A DNA stretch of 16,406 bases from contig JBGPJN010000038.1 in the NCBI GenBank assembly GCA_041485445.1, forward strand, positions 1 through 16,406, given 5' to 3'. The translations under genes were made by a program, and so were the position numbers. Under the pieces are notes generated by a model. The model ran no database searches and was not told the origin of the DNA. It worked only from the letters and a program-made list of their open reading frames with translations. This stretch comes from SHYG01 sp041485445 (GTDB lineage Bacteria; Chloroflexota; Dehalococcoidia; Lucifugimonadales; UBA3495). This document shows, piece after piece, positions 1-8,146 of the stretch (position 1 is the first letter of the stretch; every line of letters begins with the position of its first letter).

Positions 1-48
1 CATTGCAGCTAACCACCCTTGCACTCGTTTCTAAACTGGGCACCTGAC

Positions 49-110
49 CCGCTCACCCTGAGCTTGTCGAAGGGCGCGGCCACGTGGTTCGACAGGCTCA
101 CCACGAGCGG
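49..110. repeat. REP-like imperfect palindrome
   Basis: Two 23-base arms, 49-71 and 88-110, are inverted copies of each other with about five mismatches, separated by a 16-base GC-rich centre. The arms carry the core GAGCTTGTCGAA and its counterpart TTCGACAGGCTCA, a type of short extragenic palindrome that recurs in many bacterial genomes. It lies 75 bases upstream of the first gene, so it is intergenic and could form a cruciform or an RNA hairpin. There is no T-tract after it, so I do not call it a terminator. Confidence 0.7.
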
Positions 111-185
111 TTTAAGAAGCAATGCAAGGCTCAGTAGTTCCATTTAGGCTATATAGTCAGACCTTCTAGAACAAGAGGCGCGATT

Positions 186-1082
186 ATGGACATTCTTTGG
201 TTAGGTCACCCGGAGTGCCACAACATTGAGCTGGTGGGGCCCAAGGCTGGCAACCTTAGCCGCTTGTCCGGAGCCCACCGTGTTCCACCGGGCTTTTGCA
301 TCACCACGGAACCATACGTCCGCTGGTCCAGCTTGTTTAACGGTGCCCAGACTCCTGCTAACCTAGAATCGGTGCCATCCCCTTTTCTTGATGTGCTGAC
401 GGCGGCATATCAGGAACTTTCCGCACAATGCGGCGCCAGCAACCCCAGCGTGGCGGTGAGGTCATCCGCAGTTGATGAAGACGGAGGCACTACTTCCTTT
501 GCCGGCCAACACAGCACCTTCTTAAACGTGGTTGGAGTGGATAACTTAGTCCGCGCGGTTATCGACTGCTGGCGGTCGGCGCAGGCGGAGCGCGCGTTGG
601 AGTACCGGCAGCAGCAAGGTATGGCGACCGATGGACTTAGACTGGCGGTGTTGGTCCAGAAACTGGTCAAGGCTGATTCCTCGTCCGTGGTGTTTAGCGC
701 CAACCCAGTTACGGGAAGCCGTGATGAGCTAATGATCAACGCCAGTTGGGGGCTTGGAGAAAGCGTGGTGGGGGGCAGCGTTAACCCGGATACCTACCTC
801 ATACGCAAAGCCGATCTGGCCATTACCTCCCGCCAAATTTCCGACAAACAACGAATGACTGTGCTTACTGCTGAGGGCACTCAAGAGGTGCCAGTGCCAC
901 GGAAGCAGCGGACCGTGGCGGCCATTAGTGATGCCCAGGCACTGGAAATGGCCAGGCTTGCGCTTGCCTTGGAGTCATCCATGGGATGGCCTGTGGACCT
1001 GGAGTGCTCGTTTGAAAACCGCACGCTATTTCTGCTCCAGTGCCGGCCCATCACTACCCTAACCTCCCACCCATCCCAATAA
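186..1082 (+). CDS. PEP/pyruvate-binding (PPDK_N) ATP-binding subunit of a split dikinase
   Basis: This 298-residue protein is the ATP-grasp-like N-terminal domain of PEP synthase, PPDK and rifampicin phosphotransferase, present here alone. Visible family marks are KAGNLSRL near residue 20, the nucleotide-binding stretch AVRSSAVDED with R92, SFAGQ at 104-108, GLGE at 189-192, and the closing QCRPIT at 285-290. A full PEP synthase is about 800 residues, so this is only the ATP domain; the phospho-histidine domain is in the next gene. The ATG is preceded by AAGAGG at 7-nt spacing. The expected role is to bind ATP and transfer its beta-phosphate to the histidine of the partner, as in two-protein phenylphosphate synthase. 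The final acceptor cannot be read from sequence. The next gene follows after 22 nt. Confidence 0.85.
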   Translation: MDILWLGHPECHNIELVGPKAGNLSRLSGAHRVPPGFCITTEPYVRWSSLFNGAQTPANLESVPSPFLDVLTAAYQELSAQCGASNPSVAVRSSAVDEDGGTTSFAGQHSTFLNVVGVDNLVRAVIDCWRSAQAERALEYRQQQGMATDGLRLAVLVQKLVKADSSSVVFSANPVTGSRDELMINASWGLGESVVGGSVNPDTYLIRKADLAITSRQISDKQRMTVLTAEGTQEVPVPRKQRTVAAISDAQALEMARLALALESSMGWPVDLECSFENRTLFLLQCRPITTLTSHPSQ

Positions 1083-1104
1083 ATTAGTTCAAAGGAGCTA
1101 CTCA

Positions 1105-2745
1105 ATGTCGACGCTACCCCGACAGAACCAATTCCCGCTCCCCGCCAAACTAGAAGGTTTTTGGCAGTGGGACAAGATGCACTGTCCCCGGCCCCAGACC
1201 CCAGCCACCGAGGAGGTCTTCCTCCCAGCCATCTCGCAGGGGTTTTCCATGGCAATGGACGCATGGGCGTGTCCAGTGGGACTCCAATACCGAGTGATCA
1301 ATAGCTACGGTTTTATTACCACTCCCCTGGCGGACCTTGGGCGCGAGACCATGGAACAACGCATCGGCCGTTACCAGAAGACCATGCAAGAGATGCTGCC
1401 CCAAATGGGGGACCTGTGGGCCAAGAAATGGCTCCCGTCCATACTTCCCGGCATCACCAGGGCCCGAACCACTGATTACGCGTCTCTGACTGATCGCGGG
1501 CTTTGGGATACATTCGATCAGATGCGAAAGGAGTTCCTGCAACGGTGGGTCGTCCATGGCTGGATCAACTTTGTAACAGTCTCAGCCAGCCAGTACGCCG
1601 ACTTTTATAACGATACCTTTGACCCGGAGAACCCTACGGAAGCCTACCTAATGCTGCAGGGCTACCCTACCCGCTCTCTGGACGCGGGCCGCGGTCTTTG
1701 GCAGCTGAGCTTAGCTATCAAGAATAGCCCGCGCCTTAAGCAGCTATTCGGACAATCTGACACGTCCGCATTGATTTCCCAGCTGGAGCGCACAGAAGAA
1801 GGGCGAGGGTTCCTGGTGGAATTCCGAGCATTCCTGGATGAATTTGGCTGGCGGAGCGACGCCTTTGAGCTTGCTGACCCCATGTGGCGGGAAAATCCCC
1901 TGATCCCTCTGAACACCCTGCAGGGCTACCTCCACCTTAACGACGACGCCAACCCCGACGTGCGATTCAAGGAGGCGGTTGAAACCCGGGAGCGCCTGCT
2001 TAAGCAGGTCCGGGGCAAGCTGGCTGGGGACCCGGAGAAGCTGGGCCAGTTTAACCGGCTGCATGACATGGCCAAGCACTACCTGACTCTCACTGAAGAC
2101 CACAACTTCTACATCGACCAGGTGGGCATGGGCGTCATGCGCTTGCCGATGCTTGAGTTCGGCCGGAGATTGGTGCAGAAGGGCGCCCTTTCTGAGGCCA
2201 GCGACGTATTTTACCTCTACCAGTCTGAAATTCGCTCGGGATTGGGCGGCACGAATCAAAAGTCATTAGTTAGCCAGCGAAAGTCGGAGTTGGCGAAATG
2301 GGCTAAGGTTGTCCCTGTGCCCACTATTGGGGAGCCGCCGCCTCCCAATGACGATCCCTTTGGAGTGGCTATTATTGGCAAGATGTTCGGCATTCCCCCT
2401 GAACCAAGCCGCGATCCAGACGTGATCCTTGGCATTTCCGCCTCGCCCGGCATCGTCCAAGGGAGAGCCAAGGTTGTCCGCAATCTGTCGGAGGCCAGCA
2501 AGATCCAGGCGGGAGATATCCTGGTCTGCGAAATGACCACGCCGACTTGGACTCCTCTGTTCTCCACTGTTGCCGCCGTGGTGGCAGACACTGGCGGCGT
2601 GCTAAGCCACTGCGCCATCGTCTCCCGGGAATACCGAATGCCATGTGTGGTAGGGACTGCTCTGGGGACCTCCGTAATCAAGGATGGGATGTTGCTGACG
2701 GTTGACGGCTCCAAGGGGGTCGTCCGTATTGAGTCCAGGTCCTAG
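1105..2745 (+). CDS. PEP-utilising enzyme: acceptor-binding region plus swivelling phospho-His domain
   Basis: This 546-residue partner of the preceding ATP-domain protein ends with the PEP-utiliser mobile domain. The motif GGVLSHCAIVSRE contains the catalytic H502, followed by MPCVVG. The N-terminal part starts with a segment (residues ~10-30, FWQWDKMHCPRP) that resembles the start of the substrate-binding domain of rifampicin phosphotransferases. No C-terminal PEP/pyruvate TIM barrel is present, so it is not a standard PEP synthase or PPDK. The start is the ATG at 1105, with AAGGAG seven bases upstream. By family analogy the histidine is phosphorylated by the partner and then phosphorylates a small molecule, possibly an aromatic or an antibiotic. 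The substrate is unknown. The gene end overlaps the start of an MFS exporter, suggesting that phosphorylation and transport of related compounds are coupled. Confidence 0.82.
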   Translation: MSTLPRQNQFPLPAKLEGFWQWDKMHCPRPQTPATEEVFLPAISQGFSMAMDAWACPVGLQYRVINSYGFITTPLADLGRETMEQRIGRYQKTMQEMLPQMGDLWAKKWLPSILPGITRARTTDYASLTDRGLWDTFDQMRKEFLQRWVVHGWINFVTVSASQYADFYNDTFDPENPTEAYLMLQGYPTRSLDAGRGLWQLSLAIKNSPRLKQLFGQSDTSALISQLERTEEGRGFLVEFRAFLDEFGWRSDAFELADPMWRENPLIPLNTLQGYLHLNDDANPDVRFKEAVETRERLLKQVRGKLAGDPEKLGQFNRLHDMAKHYLTLTEDHNFYIDQVGMGVMRLPMLEFGRRLVQKGALSEASDVFYLYQSEIRSGLGGTNQKSLVSQRKSELAKWAKVVPVPTIGEPPPPNDDPFGVAIIGKMFGIPPEPSRDPDVILGISASPGIVQGRAKVVRNLSEASKIQAGDILVCEMTTPTWTPLFSTVAAVVADTGGVLSHCAIVSREYRMPCVVGTALGTSVIKDGMLLTVDGSKGVVRIESRS

Positions 2746-4150
2746 CACCAGCCAGGGGACAGGTAAGTCTCCCAAGGGCTTCTTCGCTTCCGCGGAGTTC
2801 CCAGTCCTGCTGACCGTGGTGCTGGGCACCATGCTGGCCCCCCTGAACTCCACCATGATCGTGGTGGCCCTGCCGCAGGTGATGGACCACTTTAATACGG
2901 GCTTGTCCGCCGCCGGCTGGCTGGTTACCGGGTACCTGATTGGCATGGCGTCGCTCCAGCCGGTGGCCGGGAAGATTGGAGACCGCATTGGCCGGAGAAT
3001 GCTGGTGCTGGGAGGATTGGTCCTCTTCGGAATGGTATCCGTAGGGGCCAGCCTGGCACCCAACTTGTGGGTACTGCTGATTTTTCGCATTCTTCAATCG
3101 GTCGCCGGCGCGCTCATTATCCCCAACGGGGCGGCCCTAATCCGGGAAGTCATCCCAGAGGCGCGGCGCGGTCAGAGTTTTGGGTTGATGGGCTCAGGCA
3201 TTGGCTTGGCCGCAGCACTGGGGCCTCCTCTGGGCGGATTAGTCAGTGAGTTGGCTGGTTGGCGTTCGATTTTCCTGCTGAACTTGCTTGTGGTGATTCC
3301 GGCGGTCGTCATCGGATTCAAGTGTCTGCCCCGCCCGGAAGCCAGTACATCCAAAGGCCGGGTGGACATCCTGGGCATCGTTATGCTGCCGGTCGTCCTG
3401 ACCTGCCTCGTGGTGCTGATTACCGCGCCTTCCAAGAATGTGCCGGCTCAAGTGATAGTGCCGGCGGCTGTAGGAGTGGCAGTGTTGGCCATCTTCTTCC
3501 TTTGGTTGGAGTACCGGCACCCCAGTCCTATATTTCAGCCGCGTCTTTTCCGGAACCGCGCCTTCACCGCAGCCAATGCCGGCGTGTGCTTTAGCAACCT
3601 TTCCATGTACACCATCCTCATTTCCGTGCCTCTGTTGTTGGCGGCCAGAAGTGGTTCAACAAGTTTCAGCGCCGGGGTGATCTTGGGGTCCATGTCCGTG
3701 GCAATGATTGTCATATCTCCGCTGGGGGGACGGCTCGCCGACAAGTTCGGACGCCGGCTGCCTGCGTTGGTAGGGATGGGCTTGTTGGTGGCAGGAGTAA
3801 TTCCCATGGCGCTGACCGGGCCGGCCATTGGAGTGCCGGTGCTGGTCGCAGGCCTAGCCACCATAGGTATCGGATTGGGAATCTCCGGGGCAGGGCTTCA
3901 GACTACTTCCGTGGAATCGGTAAGTAGGGAGGACACCGGCCTGGCCTCAGGGATGTATTCCACGAGCCGATACCTGGGCAGCATCGTGGGGTCAGCTATC
4001 TTGGCTGGACTGTTGGGTGCGAACCGCAGCAATCTAGACGGACTCTCCACCTTATTCTGGGTCGTCCTCGCCTCGGCTATCCTGGCCCTCGCCGTATCTT
4101 TAGGGCTGAAACCCTTCCCAAGAACCCAGCCCGGGAGGCAGTCTACATAG
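2729..4150 (+). CDS. MFS transporter, DHA2 (EmrB/QacA-like) 14-TM family
   Basis: A very hydrophobic protein of about 473 residues, suited to the 14 membrane helices of DHA2 drug:H+ antiporters. The loop between TM2 and TM3 carries the MFS motif GKIGDRIGRRMLVLGG. A second, motif-A-like loop GGRLADKFGRRLPA lies about 240 residues later, where the second half begins. The N terminus before TM1 (LNSTMIVVALPQV) is typical of the family. No ATG suits the start. I prefer TTG 2729, which has AAGGGGG at 9-nt spacing; TTG 2702 is also possible. Either start overlaps the preceding dikinase gene, so the two are probably translated from one message. Likely a proton-driven exporter of a hydrophobic or amphiphilic compound; the substrate is not visible in the sequence. 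Confidence 0.85.
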   Translation: MSPGPSTSQGTGKSPKGFFASAEFPVLLTVVLGTMLAPLNSTMIVVALPQVMDHFNTGLSAAGWLVTGYLIGMASLQPVAGKIGDRIGRRMLVLGGLVLFGMVSVGASLAPNLWVLLIFRILQSVAGALIIPNGAALIREVIPEARRGQSFGLMGSGIGLAAALGPPLGGLVSELAGWRSIFLLNLLVVIPAVVIGFKCLPRPEASTSKGRVDILGIVMLPVVLTCLVVLITAPSKNVPAQVIVPAAVGVAVLAIFFLWLEYRHPSPIFQPRLFRNRAFTAANAGVCFSNLSMYTILISVPLLLAARSGSTSFSAGVILGSMSVAMIVISPLGGRLADKFGRRLPALVGMGLLVAGVIPMALTGPAIGVPVLVAGLATIGIGLGISGAGLQTTSVESVSREDTGLASGMYSTSRYLGSIVGSAILAGLLGANRSNLDGLSTLFWVVLASAILALAVSLGLKPFPRTQPGRQST

Positions 4151-4256
4151 GCGGCTTTCACAATGGTTGGCAACTGCCGGGGCCGGAAAGCCAAACAACG
4201 GCATCGGCCTAAAGTTTTGGACCAAGCTGTTGTTTGGGCTGACCAAAGTGCGGCTA

Positions 4257-4292
4257 TTTGACGAACCAAGACTTTGGCATCAACCTATAATT
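4257..4292 (+). promoter_or_regulatory. Candidate promoter for the Ig-like lipoprotein gene
   Basis: A perfect -10 hexamer TATAAT lies at 4286-4291. The best -35 match is TTGACG at 4258-4263, giving a 22-bp spacer that is too long for a standard sigma-70 promoter, so only the -10 is convincing. Transcription would begin near 4298, which is exactly the in-frame ATG 4298. The mRNA might therefore be leaderless. Confidence 0.4.
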
Positions 4293-4297
4293 CACCG

Positions 4298-4771
4298 ATG
4301 TGCCACCAACGGAAGCTTGTCATCCGGCAGAGCTCGATGGTAGATTTGGCCCATGTGTGGCGAGTCCTCGGGCTCTGTGTTGCCATGACCCTGCTCCTGT
4401 CTGGCGGGGCGTGCCAAGAAATGGTGGAACCTACCACACAAATCTCAACGCCCGTCGGTCCTGCCGAGGCCGAATCTGTCTCCCAAAGTCTGACACTGAC
4501 CATTCTTTCCTTGCCCAGTTCCACCAGGGCGGGCGAGCAAGTTGTGCTGCGAGTCGGCACCGTTTCCCCTGCTCTGGTGAAGGCGGAAGTCTACTATCCC
4601 CGGAGCAATGAGCCGGTAAGACTTGAAGGGCAAAGGGTTGGACCCGACGGAGAAGCAGCCTGGACCTGGACGGTACCCGCTGAGACGCCCTCAGGAGAAG
4701 CGAGGATTATAGTTACCGCATCCGTCGTCGGCAAGGACCTGACCGCACGCGGAATCTTAGTCGTTGAGTGA
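4298..4771 (+). CDS. Putative exported lipoprotein with an Ig-like domain
   Basis: Small exported protein of unknown specific function. A basic N terminus is followed by a hydrophobic stretch (VLGLCVAMTLLLSGGAC) ending at a cysteine, which resembles a lipobox, although Gly at -3 is atypical. Residues after ~50 are rich in short beta strands (AGEQVVLRVG, AAWTWTVPAETPSGEARIIVTASV), the pattern of bacterial Ig-like or CARDB-type domains. The start could be ATG 4298 (at the predicted transcription start), ATG 4337 (shorter signal peptide, weak ribosome site) or TTG 4274. I chose 4298 because it keeps the RK/R positive charges before the membrane segment. It stands alone between the MFS gene and a large secreted protease gene and has its own -10 box. 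A surface-anchored adhesive or scaffold role is only a guess. Confidence 0.6.
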   Translation: MCHQRKLVIRQSSMVDLAHVWRVLGLCVAMTLLLSGGACQEMVEPTTQISTPVGPAEAESVSQSLTLTILSLPSSTRAGEQVVLRVGTVSPALVKAEVYYPRSNEPVRLEGQRVGPDGEAAWTWTVPAETPSGEARIIVTASVVGKDLTARGILVVE

Positions 4772-4828
4772 ACAGAGAGGGACCGGAATTATGTTCTCTG
4801 ACCTAGAAGTCTGGCCGCGTTTTGCCTG

Positions 4829-4858
4829 TTGACAGCTGGCCCAAGGGACTGCGATACT
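4829..4858 (+). promoter_or_regulatory. Sigma-70-type promoter of the secreted protease gene
   Basis: A perfect -35 hexamer TTGACA (4829-4834) is followed after 18 bp by GATACT (4853-4858), four of six matches to the -10 consensus. Transcription would start near 4865, leaving a leader of about 57 nt before the ATG at 4922. The promoter occupies the place of an upstream in-frame TTG, which argues against initiation there. Confidence 0.55.
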
Positions 4859-4921
4859 ACGCCGCCCCCGGTCATCCGGTCATGGATCTTCGAAGCGCCC
4901 CATGAAGAAGAGGAAAAGAAA

Positions 4922-7906
4922 ATGCACCATTCGCGCCAGGTGGTCAAGCTAGGCATCGTATTGTTGGTCATTGGTCTTTTGCCCTGGGTTGGCGGGCTAC
5001 AGCAACCACCGCCCCCGGTAGCAGCGGCCCACACCATACCCGTAACCGTGACCATTACCAGGGTGGTAGTGGACCCCGATGACAATGGTATTGAAGACCC
5101 CCTCCGGGGTCCCGCGGACCTGTACGCCGGAGTGGACATTGGTGGCCTCGGCGTGGACGCCGGCACGAGCTTTGCCACCCATGTGGACGATGCCGAGAAC
5201 ATCCAGCCATTCTGGGTCTTCACCAGAAACATCTTGATCGTCAACGACGCCGCTCCGGGGACAGTCCCAGTCACCATTGAGGTCTGGGACCACGACGAGT
5301 GCGATACACCGTTCTGTACCGATACCGGGCTCTTCGAATCTAACGATGACAAGGGGGATGTCAAACCTGGATCCAGTGATACTCTGCTGCTGAATGTGAA
5401 CCTCGCCGACGGGACTTGGACGGGCAACGTCAGCTGGCCTGCCAACTGCGCCCAGGGTGAAGGCGCCAACAAAGTACGGGTGTGCTGGGACATCAGCATC
5501 GTATCTCCCAGCGGCGATGCCGACGGCGATGGCCTCCTGGACGGCTGGGAAACCAACGGCTTGGACGCCGACGGCGACGGTACCATTGACGTCAACCTAC
5601 CAAGCTTCGGCGCCAATCCGCTGCACAAGGACCTGTTCCTGGAGTTCGACTGGGTAAATAACCCCACCAACCAGGCGCCAACCCGGGCGGCCATTCAGGC
5701 CTTGAAGGGCGCTTTTGCCGTTGCGCCCATCAACGCCGGTGGCACCCCCAATAACCCCGACGGTCAGCCGGGCATCAATTTATGGGTGGATACCGGCAAC
5801 CTGACCGACCCGACTGCCTCGGAAGACGGTGCTGCCGCCAACTCGTGCAGCGACGGGGTGGACAACGGCGGGGGTGGCGGTGTGGACGCCGCCGACCCCG
5901 ACTGCCTGGTGGGGGACAACCTGGGGGGTGGCAACGGAGTGGGGGGCGCCCCCGGCTGCCTGAATGGTAATTTCTACGCGGTCAAGACCGGTAACTTCAA
6001 CGCCGCCCGAAGCTGGGTATTCCGTTACGGCATCAGTGGCGACCCCGCCGACAACAACCCTTGCAATGGAGGGCGCGGCGAGATCGGCGGCAACGACTTC
6101 ATCGAGTTCAACCACGATGGCGGCACCATCATGCACGAGTTTGGGCACACCCTTAACCTCAGGCATGGCGGCAATGTCAACGATAATTGCAAGCCCAACT
6201 ACGTCAGCGCGATGAACTACGACAACCAGTTCGGCATAAATCAGGCGGGCGGCGGCATAATCATTGATTACTCGCCGCCACGGTTCGCCGGCGGCCGAGG
6301 GGCTGCCCCCTTGCCTAACTTGGTGGAAAATAGCCTCAATGAAGGGACGATCCTGGACGGCACGGACGCCACCAACCGCTTCGTGTTCGTGGACGGCACC
6401 GGCGCCAAAGTTCAGTCCGCCTTGAACCAGGCGGTGGACTGGAACGGCGATGGGGATACCGGCGATGGCGGGCCCCTCACCGTCAACATTGACACCTCAG
6501 GCACAAATGGCCGACCCGGTGCTTGCACCAACGGTGGGTCCAGCAGCACGCTGGGCGGCCATCATGACTGGAATGTCATCGCCCTGAATTTCCGGGGTTT
6601 TGGCGACTCCGCCGACGGGGCCATCAACCCCTTCACCGATCCGGAGCCCGACCTCCAAGAGCTTCTTGACCTCCAGGAGGAGCTTAACACCACCGACCTG
6701 GAGTTGGCCAAGAGCGATTCGGTTGACCCCGCGATAGCGGGCGCCCAGTTGGTTTATACCCTCACGGTGACCAACCACGGCCCCAACCCCGCCAGCAAGG
6801 TGCACCTGGCCGATGTTCTGCCCGCGGGGGTGAGCTACGTTTCCAACAACGCGGGCTGCGTCCAGGCGCCCGCGGGTACTGTCACCTGCGACCTTGGCCA
6901 GCTGCTGGCCCGGGCCAGCACCCAGGTCAGCATCACTGTGTTCATTGCCCGGGACCTGGTGCACAACGCGGGTTCGCCCGTCACTATAACCAACAATGCC
7001 TCCGTAGCGAATCTGGCCGGACCCGATGCGGACGACACCAACAACGCAGCGTCCGAGACTACCCTGGTAAAGGCCGTTGCTGACCTGGACATCGTCAGCT
7101 TTGCTCCGGTCAACCCGCCTGGCCAGATGCTGGTGGGCCAGAATGTGGACATCACCCTCCGGAAGATCATCACCAACCATGGACCATCGGCTCCCATGGA
7201 CGTGGAGCTGACCAGGACGGCGGCGGCCCCGCCGGATTCCACCGTCACTCCCTCGGCGCCGCCCCCGGTCATGCAGCCGGCCCTGGGACTGGACGAGCTG
7301 CGCACCGTGAACGAGGTGTTCACCATTCGCTGCTCACAGCCCAGTCCCCATACCTTCACTTTCACCAACGAGATACAGCCATTCCGCGACTACTCCGATC
7401 CGGCCCTGCCCGACGACGCCGACCCCAACCAAGCCAACAACCACGCCCAGGTGGTGCTGCAGATTGAGTGCGTGGTGCCAGTGGCAATCAACATCCATCC
7501 AGGCAGCTTCCCTAACTCCGTCAATCCGGGCAAAGCCGGCAACATCCCGGTGGCCGTGTTAACCACCGCCGCGGGGGAGTACGGGCTGCCCCTGGCCTTC
7601 AATGCGCAGACCATCGACCCATTGAGTGTCCGCTTTGACAAGGCCAACGGCCTGGAAGGCGGCTATAATGCAGCGGAGGTCCACAACCGTGGGCACCTGG
7701 AGGACTCCATCGAAAAACTGCTGGACAGCCAGGGAAGGGAGAGGACCCGTGATGGAGACCTGGATATGGTGCTCCACTTTGAGGCCGGGGATACTTCTAT
7801 CGGCAGCAGCACCACCCAAGGTTGTGTCAAGGGCGAGTGGGTGGATGCGGGGGGCGGAGTGCACAAGTTCTTCGGCTGCGATTCGGTCAACGCAGTCCCC
7901 AAGTAG
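4922..7906 (+). CDS. Large secreted metzincin-like metalloprotease with DUF11 repeats
   Basis: About 994 residues. The start ATG 4922 has AGAGGA upstream and gives a clean signal peptide (LGIVLLVIGLLPWVGG, cleavage probably after VAAA). A beta-rich domain (~35-190) precedes an Asp-rich Ca-binding-like stretch DADGDGLLDGWETNGLDADG at ~199-218 and the segment HKDLFLEFDW. The catalytic region has HEFGHTLNLRHGG, with zinc ligands H405, H409 and H415 and base E406, plus a Met-turn SAMNYD at M431: the metzincin layout. Between them lies a Cys/Gly-rich insert (CSDGVDNGGGGG). A DUF11 repeat (~593-715) and a second, more divergent repeat follow. The last ~145 residues (IHPGSFPNSVNPG ... DGDLDMVLHFEAGDTSIG) match a domain often found at the C terminus of secreted proteins. 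Acts outside the cell, probably on proteins; the substrate is unknown. No sortase or PEP-CTERM anchor is seen. Confidence 0.8.
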   Translation: MHHSRQVVKLGIVLLVIGLLPWVGGLQQPPPPVAAAHTIPVTVTITRVVVDPDDNGIEDPLRGPADLYAGVDIGGLGVDAGTSFATHVDDAENIQPFWVFTRNILIVNDAAPGTVPVTIEVWDHDECDTPFCTDTGLFESNDDKGDVKPGSSDTLLLNVNLADGTWTGNVSWPANCAQGEGANKVRVCWDISIVSPSGDADGDGLLDGWETNGLDADGDGTIDVNLPSFGANPLHKDLFLEFDWVNNPTNQAPTRAAIQALKGAFAVAPINAGGTPNNPDGQPGINLWVDTGNLTDPTASEDGAAANSCSDGVDNGGGGGVDAADPDCLVGDNLGGGNGVGGAPGCLNGNFYAVKTGNFNAARSWVFRYGISGDPADNNPCNGGRGEIGGNDFIEFNHDGGTIMHEFGHTLNLRHGGNVNDNCKPNYVSAMNYDNQFGINQAGGGIIIDYSPPRFAGGRGAAPLPNLVENSLNEGTILDGTDATNRFVFVDGTGAKVQSALNQAVDWNGDGDTGDGGPLTVNIDTSGTNGRPGACTNGGSSSTLGGHHDWNVIALNFRGFGDSADGAINPFTDPEPDLQELLDLQEELNTTDLELAKSDSVDPAIAGAQLVYTLTVTNHGPNPASKVHLADVLPAGVSYVSNNAGCVQAPAGTVTCDLGQLLARASTQVSITVFIARDLVHNAGSPVTITNNASVANLAGPDADDTNNAASETTLVKAVADLDIVSFAPVNPPGQMLVGQNVDITLRKIITNHGPSAPMDVELTRTAAAPPDSTVTPSAPPPVMQPALGLDELRTVNEVFTIRCSQPSPHTFTFTNEIQPFRDYSDPALPDDADPNQANNHAQVVLQIECVVPVAINIHPGSFPNSVNPGKAGNIPVAVLTTAAGEYGLPLAFNAQTIDPLSVRFDKANGLEGGYNAAEVHNRGHLEDSIEKLLDSQGRERTRDGDLDMVLHFEAGDTSIGSSTTQGCVKGEWVDAGGGVHKFFGCDSVNAVPK

Positions 7907-7934
7907 CAGAAGCGGACCCCCATAACATGAGAAG

Positions 7935-7967
7935 AGGAGGCCCCCAAGGTGGGGGCCTCCTGCTTTT
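7935..7967 (+). terminator. Rho-independent terminator after the protease gene
   Basis: A perfect 11-bp stem (7935-7945 with 7951-7961, AGGAGGCCCCC and its complement), a 5-nt loop AAGGT, then GCTTTT. It lies 28 bases past the stop codon of the secreted protease. Confidence 0.85.
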
Positions 7968-8022
7968 GTGGCTTGAGTACAGGGCCTTTCGAGAGAACCA
8001 GGAGTTCTACGCGGTATTATAA

Positions 8023-8146
8023 ACCCTTGCATAAATTCTTGAACCGTGTCGGCCGAAATCCCCCCAACCCCCCTTTGCGAAAGGGGGGCAAGGGCGGAGT
8101 TCCGCCGCAAGCGCCTTCCAACCGGTTTAGATACTTATGCAAGAGT
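8023..8146 (+). mobile_element. MITE-like element, copy 1
   Basis: A 124-bp non-coding element. Its ends are inverted repeats: ACCCTTGCATAAAT at 8023-8036 and the complement of ACTCTTGCATAAGT at 8133-8146, 12 of 14 matching. Inside is a perfect hairpin, 8068-8076 with 8080-8088 (CCCCCCTTT, loop GCG). The first 59 bases recur with one mismatch at 16348-16406, so the unit is dispersed. It carries no transposase and would depend on one supplied elsewhere. I see no convincing target-site duplication. Its right edge abuts the broken binding-protein gene. Confidence 0.75.
8068..8088. repeat. Perfect hairpin inside the MITE-like element
   Basis: Nine C/T bases at 8068-8076 pair perfectly with 8080-8088 across a 3-base GCG loop. 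The stem is C6T3/A3G6, a compact palindrome typical of short dispersed bacterial repeats. The copy at the right end of the window is cut off within this hairpin. Confidence 0.85.

Noticed and set aside
186..2745. One dikinase gene broken by a frameshift
   Set aside because: The two frames are separated by 22 nt with a good ribosome site and ATG before the second, and each protein begins and ends at domain limits. Split versions of these enzymes are known.
4770..4800. Terminator after the lipoprotein gene
   Set aside because: The only pairing (CAGAGA with TCTCTG) is short, has a long loop and no T-tract.
4829..4921. TTG 4829 as the start of the secreted protease
   Set aside because: This position is the -35 box TTGACA of a good promoter, and the extra residues would put 31 mostly charged and polar residues before the signal peptide.
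8023..8088. CRISPR or tandem repeat array
   Set aside because: Only a single hairpin-bearing unit is present at each site, with no regular spacers.
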